Shown: piece by piece, positions 1 to 8,976 of the stretch | Layout of the letters: each line of letters opens with the position of its first letter | How positions within the stretch are numbered: the first letter of the stretch is position 1 | Source of the DNA: a bacterium | GTDB taxonomy: Bacteria > Electryoneota > RPQS01 > DYHQ01 | DNA: 64,000 nucleotides | Assembly: GCA_030622545.1 (NCBI GenBank) | Contig: JAUXGA010000004.1 | Span: 1 to 64,000, forward strand | Direction: 5' to 3' | Translations under genes and position numbers: made by a program | Notes under the pieces: model-generated | Told to the model about the DNA's origin: nothing | Database searches by the model: none | The model's input: the letters and a program-made list of their open reading frames with translations, nothing else

Positions 1-1371
1 AATCTTGAATCCATCGTGACGCCAGCGCAGGTGTTGGTGCAGGGGCATGATGATTTCGAGAAGTATGGAGCTGATGAAACGGAAGATTTGGTTTTTCTTC
101 CGGATGTCGTCGTGCGGCCTGAAACAATCGAACAGATTTCGGAGATTCTAAAGCTCTGTTATAAGGAAAAGATTCCTGTCACACCGCGAGGAGGAGGCAC
201 GGGATTGTCCGGCGGTGCTCTGCCGGTGCATGGAGGAGTCGTCCTTTCGCTGGAACGGATGAACAAGATTCTGGAGATTGACAAAGAGAACCACTTCGCG
301 CGATTGCAGCCCGGTGTCATCACCGAAACCTTTCAAGATATGGTCGAAGCCGAAGGACTTTTTTATCCACCTGATCCGGCCAGTCGCGGTTCGTGTACCA
401 TCGGGGGCAACCTCGCTGAAGGAGCCGGAGGGCCGCGGGCTTTGAAGTATGGCGTAACGAAGGATTACGTCTATGGCGTCGAAGCGGTGTTGCCGCAAGG
501 AGACATCGTTCGTTTTGGCGGCAAGCTCCTGAAAGATGTCGTCGGTTACAATATGCTTGGACTCCTCATTGGCTCGGAAGGAACTCTCGCCGTCATTACC
601 GAAGCGACGATGAAACTTATTCCGCTGCCGCGTTATCGAAAGACACTGCTGGTTCCCTTCACTGAGATGTCAGCGGCGGCGCGCACCGTCCCGGCTATTA
701 TGCGGCGAGGAATTATTCCCTGCGCGATGGAATTCATGGAGCGCGCGTGTATCAAAGCCATCGAAAATCATCTCGATAAAAAAATACAGCACAGCGATGC
801 GGGCGCACAGCTTCTGATTGAAGTGGATGGCAATGATGAAACGCAGCTCGAACGTGAGATGGAAATCATCGCGGAAGAATGTGATAAGGAAGGCGCGCTA
901 AGTGTCTTGCTCGCCGAAACAACCGCGAAACAAAATGACATCTGGGACATGAGGCGCAGCGCCGGTGAAGCGGTGAAATCGATTTGCCCTTACAAAGAAG
1001 AAGATACCGTTGTGCCGCGCAGCAATCTCCCCGCACTCATCGACGGAATTCACAAAATCGCCGACCGCTGGAAGATAGATGTGATTAGCTACGGTCATGC
1101 GGGGGACGGCAATATCCATTGCAATATATTGAAGCGAGACCTTGAGGATTCTTACTGGAAAGAAGTGCTCCCGAAAGCGATTGAGGAGATGTTTCAGTTG
1201 ACGGTTCAACTGGGCGGAACCATCAGCGGAGAGCATGGCATTGGTTATTCTCAGAAACAATTTCTCCCCATTGCTCTCGGAAAAATGGAAATCGATATTT
1301 TACGACAAATAAAAAAATGTTTTGATCCATTGAATCTTTTGAATCCCGGAAAGATTTTTACGGATGCGTGA
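1..1371 (+). CDS. glcD: FAD-linked oxidase, GlcD/lactate dehydrogenase type (5' partial)
   Basis: This encodes an FAD-binding 2-hydroxyacid oxidase of the GlcD/D-lactate dehydrogenase family. The N-terminal FAD_binding_4 domain carries the glycine-rich PRGGGTGLSGGALP stretch at about residues 58-71 (counted from the first in-window GTG), and the C-terminal FAD-oxidase_C domain ends with the family-typical SGEHGIG and LNPGKIF motifs. The reading frame is open to base 1, and the residues before the GTG at 16 (NLESI) continue the usual family N-terminus, so the true start probably lies outside the window. Substrate (glycolate, lactate or another hydroxyacid) cannot be decided. No GlcE or GlcF partner follows. 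The stop overlaps or abuts the next gene. Confidence 0.88.
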   Translation, partial: NLESIVTPAQVLVQGHDDFEKYGADETEDLVFLPDVVVRPETIEQISEILKLCYKEKIPVTPRGGGTGLSGGALPVHGGVVLSLERMNKILEIDKENHFARLQPGVITETFQDMVEAEGLFYPPDPASRGSCTIGGNLAEGAGGPRALKYGVTKDYVYGVEAVLPQGDIVRFGGKLLKDVVGYNMLGLLIGSEGTLAVITEATMKLIPLPRYRKTLLVPFTEMSAAARTVPAIMRRGIIPCAMEFMERACIKAIENHLDKKIQHSDAGAQLLIEVDGNDETQLEREMEIIAEECDKEGALSVLLAETTAKQNDIWDMRRSAGEAVKSICPYKEEDTVVPRSNLPALIDGIHKIADRWKIDVISYGHAGDGNIHCNILKRDLEDSYWKEVLPKAIEEMFQLTVQLGGTISGEHGIGYSQKQFLPIALGKMEIDILRQIKKCFDPLNLLNPGKIFTDA

Positions 1372-1378
1372 AGATATA

Positions 1379-3229
1379 ATGACGAAATATTGGTGGATAT
1401 TGCTTTTTCTATGTTCGATTAGCACTAACTTCGCGAACGCTACTATCATAGAAGAAACCAGTTCATTGGAAGGCTTTGTGCTGGGAGAAGCGCCGACATG
1501 CGCCTATGACAATTTCGTCAGTCATATTTCCGAAGGAATCGCTCAGGAAGGCTATAACGATTACGGCCCTGAATTCTTGGATCCCCAAACGAACGGATTC
1601 GGGAGTTATACTATTATTGAAGAAGGAGAAACGGGCGACTCGATTTTATCTACGTGGCAGCAAATCCTCACATTCTGTATCCAGGAATACTGGAACAGTG
1701 CTGATGCATTGTTGTCTTGTTACGATACTCTTTTTCGCTACGAACTTGTACACCTGTTAGACGCACCGTCAGAATATTATATGCTTCGCGAACGATTGGA
1801 CAGTTCTTTTTTTGACGACAACGTGGACACAATCGCGACAGACGATGTCACCGGCAGCTTTCAGAACGGGTGGGGTCTTTACGTTTTTCGAGTGAACGCT
1901 CCTCGCGACAAAATTATCGTCCAGATGCCTCATCCGAACGACGATTTTCTTTCGGACCCGGTAGGTTTGCACCTCTTTACGCAGCTCGGGGCGCGGTTGC
2001 TGATGATTTCGGGAGCGGGACGCGAGGTCGCTTGGAGCGAGAATCCTCCCTACAATAATGGGAAATCCTATAGTGATCCGACTCGAAATGAACGTACGGT
2101 TTTTCATGTTTGTCACCAAGTTGCTTTCGCGGCGTTGCACGCGAGTCCTGCATTTCCCTGCTTAACGATTCAAATGCACTCCTATGACACGGACGCACAT
2201 GGGACGCTCCGCGATATTCAAATGTCCGTATTCCGTTATGATGACAAGCCGAATCTGCCTGTGCGCGACCGCGCGGAAAATCAGGATTTGGTTCATTTTT
2301 TAGGCGAGTATCCCGTCACTGATTTGCCGATTTTCCCAGGGTTGAGTGTCCGTATCGATGCTTATTTAGGATTGTATTCGAATCCACCTTACGCCTACTA
2401 TGGGGCCGAGCCGCCGATTACATTGATGAGCACGCAGGATCTCTCTGGCTGGGGAGGGAATAAGCAAGCTTTGGTTTCCCACGCAAATCATGATATCTAC
2501 GTTGACCCCGAGACGTTTATTCATATTGAACTCGATGAGTTTCCCGATTCACTGCATGAACGTATGGATTGGAGTGAGTTTTTACCGGGTCTCATGCCCG
2601 CAACGATGACCACTTTTGAAAAAACGCTTGCCTTTTACGAGCCACTCGTCGACGCAATCGACAGCGCCATAGCCTATAACGAAATGCATCCCGACACTGT
2701 GGCGCCCGATTCATCAACGATTGTATTGGCGGGACAAGTCGGTCCCAGAAGTATCGCTCTCAGATGGAGCCCTCAAGCAAAGGATCGGAATTTCGAAAGC
2801 TACTGGGTTTACTACGACACAGGAGAAGTCTCGATGTCGTCGCCTTCTGTTTCGCGGGCGCAAAATTCGGAATTGTGGGATTTTGAACTGTTGGAAACGA
2901 CCATTGAAGACCTCGACGAATCGCTGATTGAGTCTTATATGTTCACGATTGCAGGGAAGGATATTTTTGGGCGAGCAGCTCCACTGACTACACCAAAAAG
3001 CGTTTCTCACGTAGATGAAATCGTACTGACGATCGCCGTCATCAATACTGACAGTATCCGACTGAAGTGGCAATCCTTGTCGGGTGATTCTGTTTATACT
3101 GTGTATAAAGCGACGGAACCGACAGGGCCGTTCGAGTTCATCGGAGTCACGGATACGATGGAAATGATTGTTGATATCGAAGAGGAATCGAAGTGCTTTT
3201 TCCAGGTACGTCGTATTTTGGCAGAGTGA
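1379..3229 (+). CDS. Secreted protein of unknown function with C-terminal fibronectin-III-like region
   Basis: I do not recognise the family of this 616-residue protein. It begins with a clear signal peptide (MTKYWWILLFLCSISTNFANA), so it is exported. The central part has conserved-looking acidic and histidine clusters (MPHPNDDF, VFHVCHQ, MHSYDTDAH) that could bind a metal, although this is inference. About the last 180 residues read as two fibronectin-III-like beta domains (SIALRWSPQ and SIRLKWQSL are the typical strand motifs). The ATG at 1379 is chosen because it places the signal peptide at the N-terminus. An ATG at 1364 would add five residues and overlap the upstream stop. A promoter and tRNA-Arg follow. 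Confidence 0.7.
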   Translation: MTKYWWILLFLCSISTNFANATIIEETSSLEGFVLGEAPTCAYDNFVSHISEGIAQEGYNDYGPEFLDPQTNGFGSYTIIEEGETGDSILSTWQQILTFCIQEYWNSADALLSCYDTLFRYELVHLLDAPSEYYMLRERLDSSFFDDNVDTIATDDVTGSFQNGWGLYVFRVNAPRDKIIVQMPHPNDDFLSDPVGLHLFTQLGARLLMISGAGREVAWSENPPYNNGKSYSDPTRNERTVFHVCHQVAFAALHASPAFPCLTIQMHSYDTDAHGTLRDIQMSVFRYDDKPNLPVRDRAENQDLVHFLGEYPVTDLPIFPGLSVRIDAYLGLYSNPPYAYYGAEPPITLMSTQDLSGWGGNKQALVSHANHDIYVDPETFIHIELDEFPDSLHERMDWSEFLPGLMPATMTTFEKTLAFYEPLVDAIDSAIAYNEMHPDTVAPDSSTIVLAGQVGPRSIALRWSPQAKDRNFESYWVYYDTGEVSMSSPSVSRAQNSELWDFELLETTIEDLDESLIESYMFTIAGKDIFGRAAPLTTPKSVSHVDEIVLTIAVINTDSIRLKWQSLSGDSVYTVYKATEPTGPFEFIGVTDTMEMIVDIEEESKCFFQVRRILAE

Positions 3230-3231
3230 TC

Positions 3232-3260
3232 TTGACAAAGTCCAAAAAATTAGCGATATT
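3232..3260 (+). promoter_or_regulatory. Sigma70-type promoter for tRNA-Arg and the TPR gene
   Basis: A TTGACA -35 box (3232-3237) is followed by a 17-bp spacer and GATATT (3255-3260). The box starts right after the upstream stop, about 100 bp before tRNA-Arg. Confidence 0.65.
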
Positions 3261-3362
3261 TAAAATTGGCAATTTTTCATCATATCGCTGCAGCAGCGCT
3301 GTGGGAGAACCGGGACCCGGGAGCAGCCGAATACTATGACAAGGCACTAAATCGAACGATCT

Positions 3363-3436
3363 GCCCCCGTAGCTCAGATGGATAGAGCAGCGGTTTCCTA
3401 AACCGCGTGTCGGACGTTCGAATCGTCTCGGGGGCA
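3363..3436 (+). tRNA. tRNA-Arg (anticodon CCT)
   Basis: A full cloverleaf can be drawn over 74 nt. The acceptor stem is GCCCCCG/CGGGGGC, the D-arm GCTC/GAGC, the anticodon stem GCGGT/ACCGC around loop TTCCTAA (anticodon CCT, reading AGG), and the T-arm closes the loop TTCGAAT. The discriminator is A and no 3' CCA is encoded. It lies between a consensus promoter and the TPR gene and may share its transcript. Confidence 0.95.
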
Positions 3437-3475
3437 CGAGACATCTTTCAGTTCACTTCAACCTTCAGGAGTTCA

Positions 3476-4156
3476 ATGGCAACCCAGACTGGTAAAGCAA
3501 AGAAACGACTGTCCCGCAAGGAGATGAGAGAGGACAAACTCATCGGGATGGCTCAGAAAGTCGAGCAATTTTATGAGCAAAACCGCAAGCTTGTCATGGC
3601 GGTTATGGCCGGAATACTCGTCGTAATTGTGGCGTTTTTCATGGTCCGCGGAAATCAGCAGAAGGTTTTTAAGGAAGCATCTCTAAGTTTATCAATAGCT
3701 AAAGTGATGTTTGAAATGAAACGCTTTGATGAGGCGGAATCCCAATTCCAAGCCCTGAAAACAAGATACGGCGGTCGTATTGCCGGTGAAGCGCAATTCT
3801 ATCTGGCAAAGAGCGCTTTTCTTCAGGATAATATCGAGGAAGCAGAAGCCGGATTTCGGGAATACATCGCTAACTATCATGTTGACAAGTACATAGATAT
3901 AGCAGCCATCGCGGGGCTCGCTGCCTGTCAGGAATCGCAGGGCAGATTTGAAGAAGCCGCGGAGACCTACCTGTCCATTCCTCGAAAGCACCGAAAACAC
4001 TACTTTGCTCCTCAAGCCATGTATCAAGCAGCTCAGTGCTATCTTACTGTAAATCAAAATGATAAAGCTCTTCAAACCTATCAGCTTCTCTTAAAGCAAT
4101 ATCCGAACTCAACTTTGAAGGGCACCGTCGCACAACTGGTCTCTAAAATCCAGTAA
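3476..4156 (+). CDS. Membrane-anchored tetratricopeptide repeat protein
   Basis: This 226-residue protein has a basic N-terminus rich in K and R, one membrane segment at about residues 38-57 (LVMAVMAGILVVIVAFFMV), then tandem TPR helices to the end (for example FDEAESQFQAL, FEEAAETYL and KALQTYQLLLKQYP). The layout resembles YfgM-like proteins, which assist outer-membrane or envelope protein folding, but that role is inference. The ATG at 3476 is preferred because CAGGAG sits 5 nt upstream; a start further 5' would lie inside tRNA-Arg. It is followed by a terminator-like hairpin. Confidence 0.75.
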   Translation: MATQTGKAKKRLSRKEMREDKLIGMAQKVEQFYEQNRKLVMAVMAGILVVIVAFFMVRGNQQKVFKEASLSLSIAKVMFEMKRFDEAESQFQALKTRYGGRIAGEAQFYLAKSAFLQDNIEEAEAGFREYIANYHVDKYIDIAAIAGLAACQESQGRFEEAAETYLSIPRKHRKHYFAPQAMYQAAQCYLTVNQNDKALQTYQLLLKQYPNSTLKGTVAQLVSKIQ

Positions 4157-4209
4157 ATCATGTGAAATTCCACTTGCTTTTTTCCGAGAAATTTTGTAAT
4201 TTATGGAAG

Positions 4210-4233
4210 AAGTGGGTTTTTACCCACTTTTTT
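4210..4233 (+). terminator. Terminator-like hairpin ahead of rimP-nusA (terminator or attenuator)
   Basis: A perfect 8-bp stem (AAGTGGGT/ACCCACTT) with a T-rich 4-nt loop runs straight into a T tract. It is 53 nt after the TPR stop and about 25 nt before the likely rimP start. It may end the TPR transcript or act as an attenuator in the nusA-operon leader. Confidence 0.75.
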
Positions 4234-4256
4234 CATTAATTTTTCAGTTTTTCTCT

Positions 4257-4745
4257 TTGGGTATTATCATCGATAGCTTTTTGGAAAAAGAGCTGTTGCC
4301 TCTGCTGGAAGAGGAAGGTGTCGAAGTTCTGGAACTCACGGATAAGGGTCATGCCGGGCGCTCACTTTTTCATATCGTGGTGGACCGACGCGACCAGGAG
4401 ATTTCCATCGACGATTGCGCTTTCCTTAATCGTAAACTCCAGCGGCATTTGAACAGCCACTCGCTACTGGCGGGAGATTGGCGTTTGGAGGTTACATCCC
4501 CTGGCATTGGCTATCCATTAAGCAGGCAGTGGCAATTTCGAAAAAATACAGGCCGTTTGCTTAAAATTACGCTTCCTGATGAAAAGGAGCCGCGTGAGCT
4601 CAGCGGCCGGTTGGTGGATACCCAAGAGGAAGGAATAGAACTCGAGACAGCCAAGGGTCGGGAACATATCGCCTATGAAGATGTTCTCAGCGCCTGCGTT
4701 CTGCCCGAGATTAGATCGTTTCCGAGGGAGAACAAGAAGAGATGA
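4257..4745 (+). CDS. rimP: Ribosome maturation factor RimP
   Basis: RimP helps assemble the 30S ribosomal subunit. The protein (about 162 residues from TTG 4257) shows the family hallmarks LLEEEGVEVLEL at the N-terminus, VDRRDQEISIDDC, and the LEVTSPGIGYPL segment (consensus LEVSSPGLDRPL), followed by the C-terminal SH3-like domain. It is the first gene of the usual rimP-nusA-infB order. The start is uncertain. The ATG at 4203 would place the terminator-like hairpin inside the coding region and add an atypical hydrophobic extension, so TTG 4257 or TTG 4281 is more likely. No good ribosome binding site is visible for either. The stop overlaps nusA by ATGA. Confidence 0.85.
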   Translation: MGIIIDSFLEKELLPLLEEEGVEVLELTDKGHAGRSLFHIVVDRRDQEISIDDCAFLNRKLQRHLNSHSLLAGDWRLEVTSPGIGYPLSRQWQFRKNTGRLLKITLPDEKEPRELSGRLVDTQEEGIELETAKGREHIAYEDVLSACVLPEIRSFPRENKKR

Positions 4746-6037
4746 ATGCCCCGATTGTTGAAGCCATTGCGCAGATTATCCGCGAGAAGAAAATCGAGCG
4801 CGAGGTTTTCCAGGACATTATTCAGAGTGTGTTCCTGGCGATGATCAAAAAAAAGTACGGCACATCCGATAACTTCGATGTGATTTTCAACCTCGACAAA
4901 GGAGATATCGAGATTTTCTGTGAGAGAACCGTCGTCTCCGATGAGGAATTTGAAGATGAGGTGACTCAGATTCCCCTTTCGCGCGCCCAAGAAATCGATG
5001 AGGATTTGGAACTGGGAGAGATCTTCGCCGAACAGGTTGACTATAACGCCTTTGGACGACGGTTGGTGACCTCCGCTCGGCAGAATCTGGCGCAGAAAAT
5101 CAAGGAAATCGAGAAAGAGAATCTGTATCAGGAGTTTTCCGCTCGTATCGGTGAAATCGTTTCCGGTGATATTCGCCAGATTAACCGTCGCGAAATTCGC
5201 ATCAATGTGGATCGAACGGAAGTAACGCTTCCCAAAGCCGAACAGGTTTATAACGAGAGATACCGACGCGGAGAAACCATCCGAGTCATTATCAAAGAGG
5301 TCAACCGGACAACGAAAGAGCCTGAGATTATCGTGTCGCGCGCGGATACGTCCTTTGTCCATCGCCTTTTTGAGCTGGAGGTTCCAGAAATCTATGATAA
5401 CATCATCGAGATAAAAGATATCGCCCGCGAACCGGGAGACCGGACGAAGATCGCCGTTCTTTCTAATGACAAGCGCATCGATCCCGTCGGAGCGTGCGTC
5501 GGGATGAAAGGCGTGCGGATTCAGGCGGTCGTACGGGAATTGAATAATGAAAAGATCGATGTGATTCACTGGCACCCGGATGCGGAGACCTTTATCAAGC
5601 GTTCTATGGCTCCTGTCACACCGCTGATGGTGCTGCTTGATGAAGAAAACCAACGAGCGACGGCAATTGTCCCCGATGATATGATTCAATTCGCGATTGG
5701 GAAAAAGGGACAGAATATTCGACTGGCTTCGCAACTGACGAGATTCCAGATTGAGCCTATCAAAGAAGCGGAGTATTCGGCGGCGGCGGAGTTGTCGATT
5801 GATGAAGTCGATGGATTGTCTCCTGTGATAATTGAACTGTTGAAGGGAGCCGGGCTCGCGACCGCCGATGCGGTGTTGGACGCCGGTCGCGAAAAGCTCA
5901 TGGAAATCCCCGGAATTGGAGAAGTGCGCGCAGACGAAACGCTAACTCTCCTTGAATCCTATTTCGAAGAGATGGACGAGAACGCGTTGAACGAAGAATC
6001 GGATGAAGAGCCTTCTGATGATGATAAAGAGGCGTAA
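4742..6037 (+). CDS. nusA: Transcription termination/antitermination factor NusA
   Basis: NusA binds RNA polymerase and nascent RNA and modulates pausing, termination and antitermination. In order, the 431-residue protein has the N-terminal polymerase-binding domain (about 1-125), an S1 domain (about 135-200, ARIGEIVSGDI), KH1 with GACVGMKGVRIQAV and KH2 with AIGKKGQNIRLASQL (to about 345). A helix-hairpin-helix region follows (LMEIPGIGEVRADE), then a short acidic tail. The ATG overlaps the rimP stop, so the two are translationally coupled. infB follows after 3 bp. A single C-terminal HhH-like region replaces the two acidic repeats of E. coli NusA. Confidence 0.96.
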   Translation: MNAPIVEAIAQIIREKKIEREVFQDIIQSVFLAMIKKKYGTSDNFDVIFNLDKGDIEIFCERTVVSDEEFEDEVTQIPLSRAQEIDEDLELGEIFAEQVDYNAFGRRLVTSARQNLAQKIKEIEKENLYQEFSARIGEIVSGDIRQINRREIRINVDRTEVTLPKAEQVYNERYRRGETIRVIIKEVNRTTKEPEIIVSRADTSFVHRLFELEVPEIYDNIIEIKDIAREPGDRTKIAVLSNDKRIDPVGACVGMKGVRIQAVVRELNNEKIDVIHWHPDAETFIKRSMAPVTPLMVLLDEENQRATAIVPDDMIQFAIGKKGQNIRLASQLTRFQIEPIKEAEYSAAAELSIDEVDGLSPVIIELLKGAGLATADAVLDAGREKLMEIPGIGEVRADETLTLLESYFEEMDENALNEESDEEPSDDDKEA

Positions 6038-6040
6038 AAA

Positions 6041-8674
6041 GTGACACCGGTAAAGAAGAGAAAAGTCTTTCAGATTGCTAAAGAGCTGAATGTTGCCAGT
6101 CCGGCTATTATCGAATACCTGGAAGGTCTGGGCTTCTCTTTTCTTAAAACGCCGAAGCACATGTCTCCGATTACCGATGAAATGTATGATGAAGCTCTCA
6201 AGAAGTATGATCAGCTTCGTTGGCAGCAGCAGCAGGAAGCCGAGCTCCGCGAAACCGAAGATTCGAAACGCCGCGAAGCCGAGAAAGCTCGCACGGAACA
6301 GTTGCGGAAAATCCTGGATGAAAGCACGGCTCCCACAATGGAAGCCGCTGAGGAACTTATCCGCGAGGCGGAAGCCTTAAAACAGGAACGGGAAGAGAAA
6401 AGGAAAGCGCGCAAAGCGAAGCTTGCCGCTCCCGAAGCTCCGCCGGAACCGGAGAAGGTTGAAGAATTCGAAGCGCCTCTGCCTGCGGAAGTAACGCCTC
6501 CGGAAAAAAAGGTAGCCGAGAAACCAGCCGCTCCGCTTGAGCCTATTGAGAAAGGGAAACCCCGGAAGAAACCGGCAGAACCGCCCAAAGTTCCGAAAGT
6601 CAAAGAAAAAATCGCTGCCGCTGCTCCGGAAGCGAAGAAGCGGAAGATCCCCAAACCTACGAAGGCGGATCTTGCGCGTTTAGAAAAGCAGCGTAAATTG
6701 CTGGCGGCTCAGAAAAAAGAAAAATATAGAACTAAGACATTACAAACGACGGAAGCCCCTGCGCGCCGCCGGAAACGCTCAAAGAGGAAGAAAAAAGTGG
6801 ATGCGGCGGAAGTCGCTGCAACCATTAAGGCGACAATGGCGGCTATGCAGGAAAAACGGCATCACCGACGCCGCCAGGAGCATACGGCTGATACGGGTGC
6901 GATTGAGGATGATTCGATTCTTCGTTTGACAGAATTCGTGACGACACAGGAACTGGCGAATTTAATGGGAGTTCCCGTTTCTGAAGTCATCAAGAAATTT
7001 CTTTCGATGGGAAAACTGGTTTCCATCAATCAGAGATTAGATCGCGATACGATTGAACTGATGGCGGATGAATTCGATTTTCAGGCGGAATTCATCAGTG
7101 AGATGGAACCTCAGGAAGAAGAGATTCCTGAAGAAGTCGATGCGGGACAACTGGTCGAGAGAGCGCCGGTGGTAACGATTATGGGACACGTCGATCATGG
7201 AAAAACCTCTCTGCTGGATTACCTGCGTCGTTCATCGGTGGTGGCGGCAGAAGCGGGAGGGATTACTCAGCACATCGGGGCCTATGAGCTGGACTATAAA
7301 GATAAGCAGATTACGTTTCTCGATACTCCCGGCCACGAAGCTTTCACAGCGATGCGAGCTCGCGGCGCTCAAGTGACGGACATCGTTGTGCTCATCATTG
7401 CCGGAGATGACCGAGTGCGCCCTCAAACCATCGAGGCGATTGACCACGCGAGAGCAGGTGGTGTTCCGATAGTGGTTGCCATTACGAAAATGGATAAACC
7501 GAGCGCAAATGCGGAGACCATTCGCCAGCAATTAGCCGAACAGAATATTCTGGTCGAGGATTGGGGAGGGAAACATCAGGTAGCCGAAATATCTTCGAAG
7601 ACCGGAGACGGCATCGATAAGTTGCTGGATGAAATCTTGGTTGCAGCGGAAGTGTTGGAGCTGCGCGCGAATCCCAAGAGGCAGGCGCGCGGCGCTGTGG
7701 TTGAATCACGACTGGAACAGGGTCGTGGAGTGGTTGCGACAATATTGATTCAAAACGGTACGCTTAAAATCGGGAATAATTTCGTTTGCGGTCAGTACTA
7801 TGGGAAAGTGCGCGCGATGCTCGATGAGAGCGGCAAACGGTTTCAAACCGCCGAGATTTCGCAGCCGATTCAGGTCGTCGGTTTTTCCGGCGCGCCGCAA
7901 GCGGGTGACCTCTTCGTCGTTTTCGACAGTGAACGCGAAACCAAAGAGATTGCGATGCGTCGTCAGCTCCTCCGTCGTGAGCAAACATTCCGTCAAATCG
8001 AAATGATGAGTTTGGATCATGTGTCCGATGAGATCCGACGCGGCGCAGCCAAGGAACTCTCACTCATCATCAAAGGCGATGCCGACGGCTCCGTAGAAGC
8101 GATTTGCGATTCATTGCAGCAGCTTTCCACTGGCGAAGTCGCCGTAAATATCCTGCACCGCGGTGTGGGAATGATTACGGAATCGGATATCCTTCTGGCT
8201 TCGACAACCGGTTCGATTGTGCTCGGATTTCATGTTCATCCAAACATCAAAGCGCGCGAGACGGCCACTCGTGAACGAGTCGATATCCGGGTGTACAAGG
8301 TTATCTATGAAATGATTGATGATATCCGCACTACCCTTGAGGGACTTCTCGAACCTGATACCAAGGAAGAAGTGGTGGGCTTGATTGAAGTTCGTGAGGT
8401 TTTCAAAATCCCGAAAGTCGGAAATATCGCAGGGTGTTTAATTGTTTCCGGACACATCGAACGCCGTCACACCATTCGCGCTTTGCGGGAAGGCAAGGAA
8501 CTTTGGAAGGGAGCGGTAGCGTCGCTCAAACGCTTTAAGGATGACGCGCACGAAGTGCGAGCCGGCTCGGAATGCGGCATCAGTCTCGATGGTTTTGATG
8601 ATATTGAGATTGGCGACAGTTTTGAAGCCATCAACCTTGTCGAAATCAAACGTAAACTCACGACGGATTCATGA
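6041..8674 (+). CDS. infB: Translation initiation factor IF-2
   Basis: IF-2 is the GTPase that places initiator tRNA on the 30S subunit. The 877-residue protein has an N-terminal IF2_N module (about 1-55), a long charged Lys/Glu/Pro-rich linker, a second IF2_N module (about 303-355), the G domain with GHVDHGKT at 382-389, DTPGHE from 428 and TKMD at 482-485, and the C-terminal beta-barrel and tRNA-binding domains. The G4 motif is TKMD rather than the more usual NKxD, an allowed variant. GTG is the start, 3 bp after nusA, with GAGG just upstream. The stop overlaps the next ATG. Confidence 0.97.
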   Translation: MTPVKKRKVFQIAKELNVASPAIIEYLEGLGFSFLKTPKHMSPITDEMYDEALKKYDQLRWQQQQEAELRETEDSKRREAEKARTEQLRKILDESTAPTMEAAEELIREAEALKQEREEKRKARKAKLAAPEAPPEPEKVEEFEAPLPAEVTPPEKKVAEKPAAPLEPIEKGKPRKKPAEPPKVPKVKEKIAAAAPEAKKRKIPKPTKADLARLEKQRKLLAAQKKEKYRTKTLQTTEAPARRRKRSKRKKKVDAAEVAATIKATMAAMQEKRHHRRRQEHTADTGAIEDDSILRLTEFVTTQELANLMGVPVSEVIKKFLSMGKLVSINQRLDRDTIELMADEFDFQAEFISEMEPQEEEIPEEVDAGQLVERAPVVTIMGHVDHGKTSLLDYLRRSSVVAAEAGGITQHIGAYELDYKDKQITFLDTPGHEAFTAMRARGAQVTDIVVLIIAGDDRVRPQTIEAIDHARAGGVPIVVAITKMDKPSANAETIRQQLAEQNILVEDWGGKHQVAEISSKTGDGIDKLLDEILVAAEVLELRANPKRQARGAVVESRLEQGRGVVATILIQNGTLKIGNNFVCGQYYGKVRAMLDESGKRFQTAEISQPIQVVGFSGAPQAGDLFVVFDSERETKEIAMRRQLLRREQTFRQIEMMSLDHVSDEIRRGAAKELSLIIKGDADGSVEAICDSLQQLSTGEVAVNILHRGVGMITESDILLASTTGSIVLGFHVHPNIKARETATRERVDIRVYKVIYEMIDDIRTTLEGLLEPDTKEEVVGLIEVREVFKIPKVGNIAGCLIVSGHIERRHTIRALREGKELWKGAVASLKRFKDDAHEVRAGSECGISLDGFDDIEIGDSFEAINLVEIKRKLTTDS

Positions 8675-8958
8675 GTTGCCTTTTAGGCCTTTTGACGATT
8701 GAATTATATTTCCCGGCCAGCCAATCGCTCAAAGAAAAGCGCCGACTACTGAGTTCCTTGAAAGAACGTCTGAAAAAACGATTCAACATTTCTCTGGCTG
8801 AAATCGATTTTCAGGATACATGGCAGCGAGCACAGTTAGCCGCCGCTTATGTCTGCAACGACGGGCGGCAGATTGAGAGTACGTTCGCTCATATTTTGGA
8901 TGTTCTGCGAGCGGATCCGCGCATGGAACTTATATCTCATAAGGTGACGTTTCGGTAA
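8671..8958 (+). CDS. DUF503 family protein (YlxP-like)
   Basis: This 95-residue protein matches the DUF503/YlxP family. It has the family opening LLTIELYFPASQSLKEKR, the ALAEID-like segment SLAEIDFQDTWQRA, and a short beta-rich tail. Members almost always sit between infB and rbfA, as here, and are suspected to act in ribosome biogenesis or translation initiation; the biochemical role is unknown. The ATG overlaps the infB stop (ATGA), which indicates coupled translation. Confidence 0.9.
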   Translation: MSCLLGLLTIELYFPASQSLKEKRRLLSSLKERLKKRFNISLAEIDFQDTWQRAQLAAAYVCNDGRQIESTFAHILDVLRADPRMELISHKVTFR

Positions 8959-8976
8959 GGAGTGCGAAGGAAGAGA

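Noticed and set aside
3407-3475. Longer start for the TPR gene
   Set aside because: It would run through tRNA-Arg, while ATG 3476 has a good Shine-Dalgarno.
4673-5734. Long antisense frame (353 codons) opposite nusA
   Set aside because: The reverse-frame opening follows from the codon bias of the strongly supported nusA. It has no ribosome binding site or recognisable protein.
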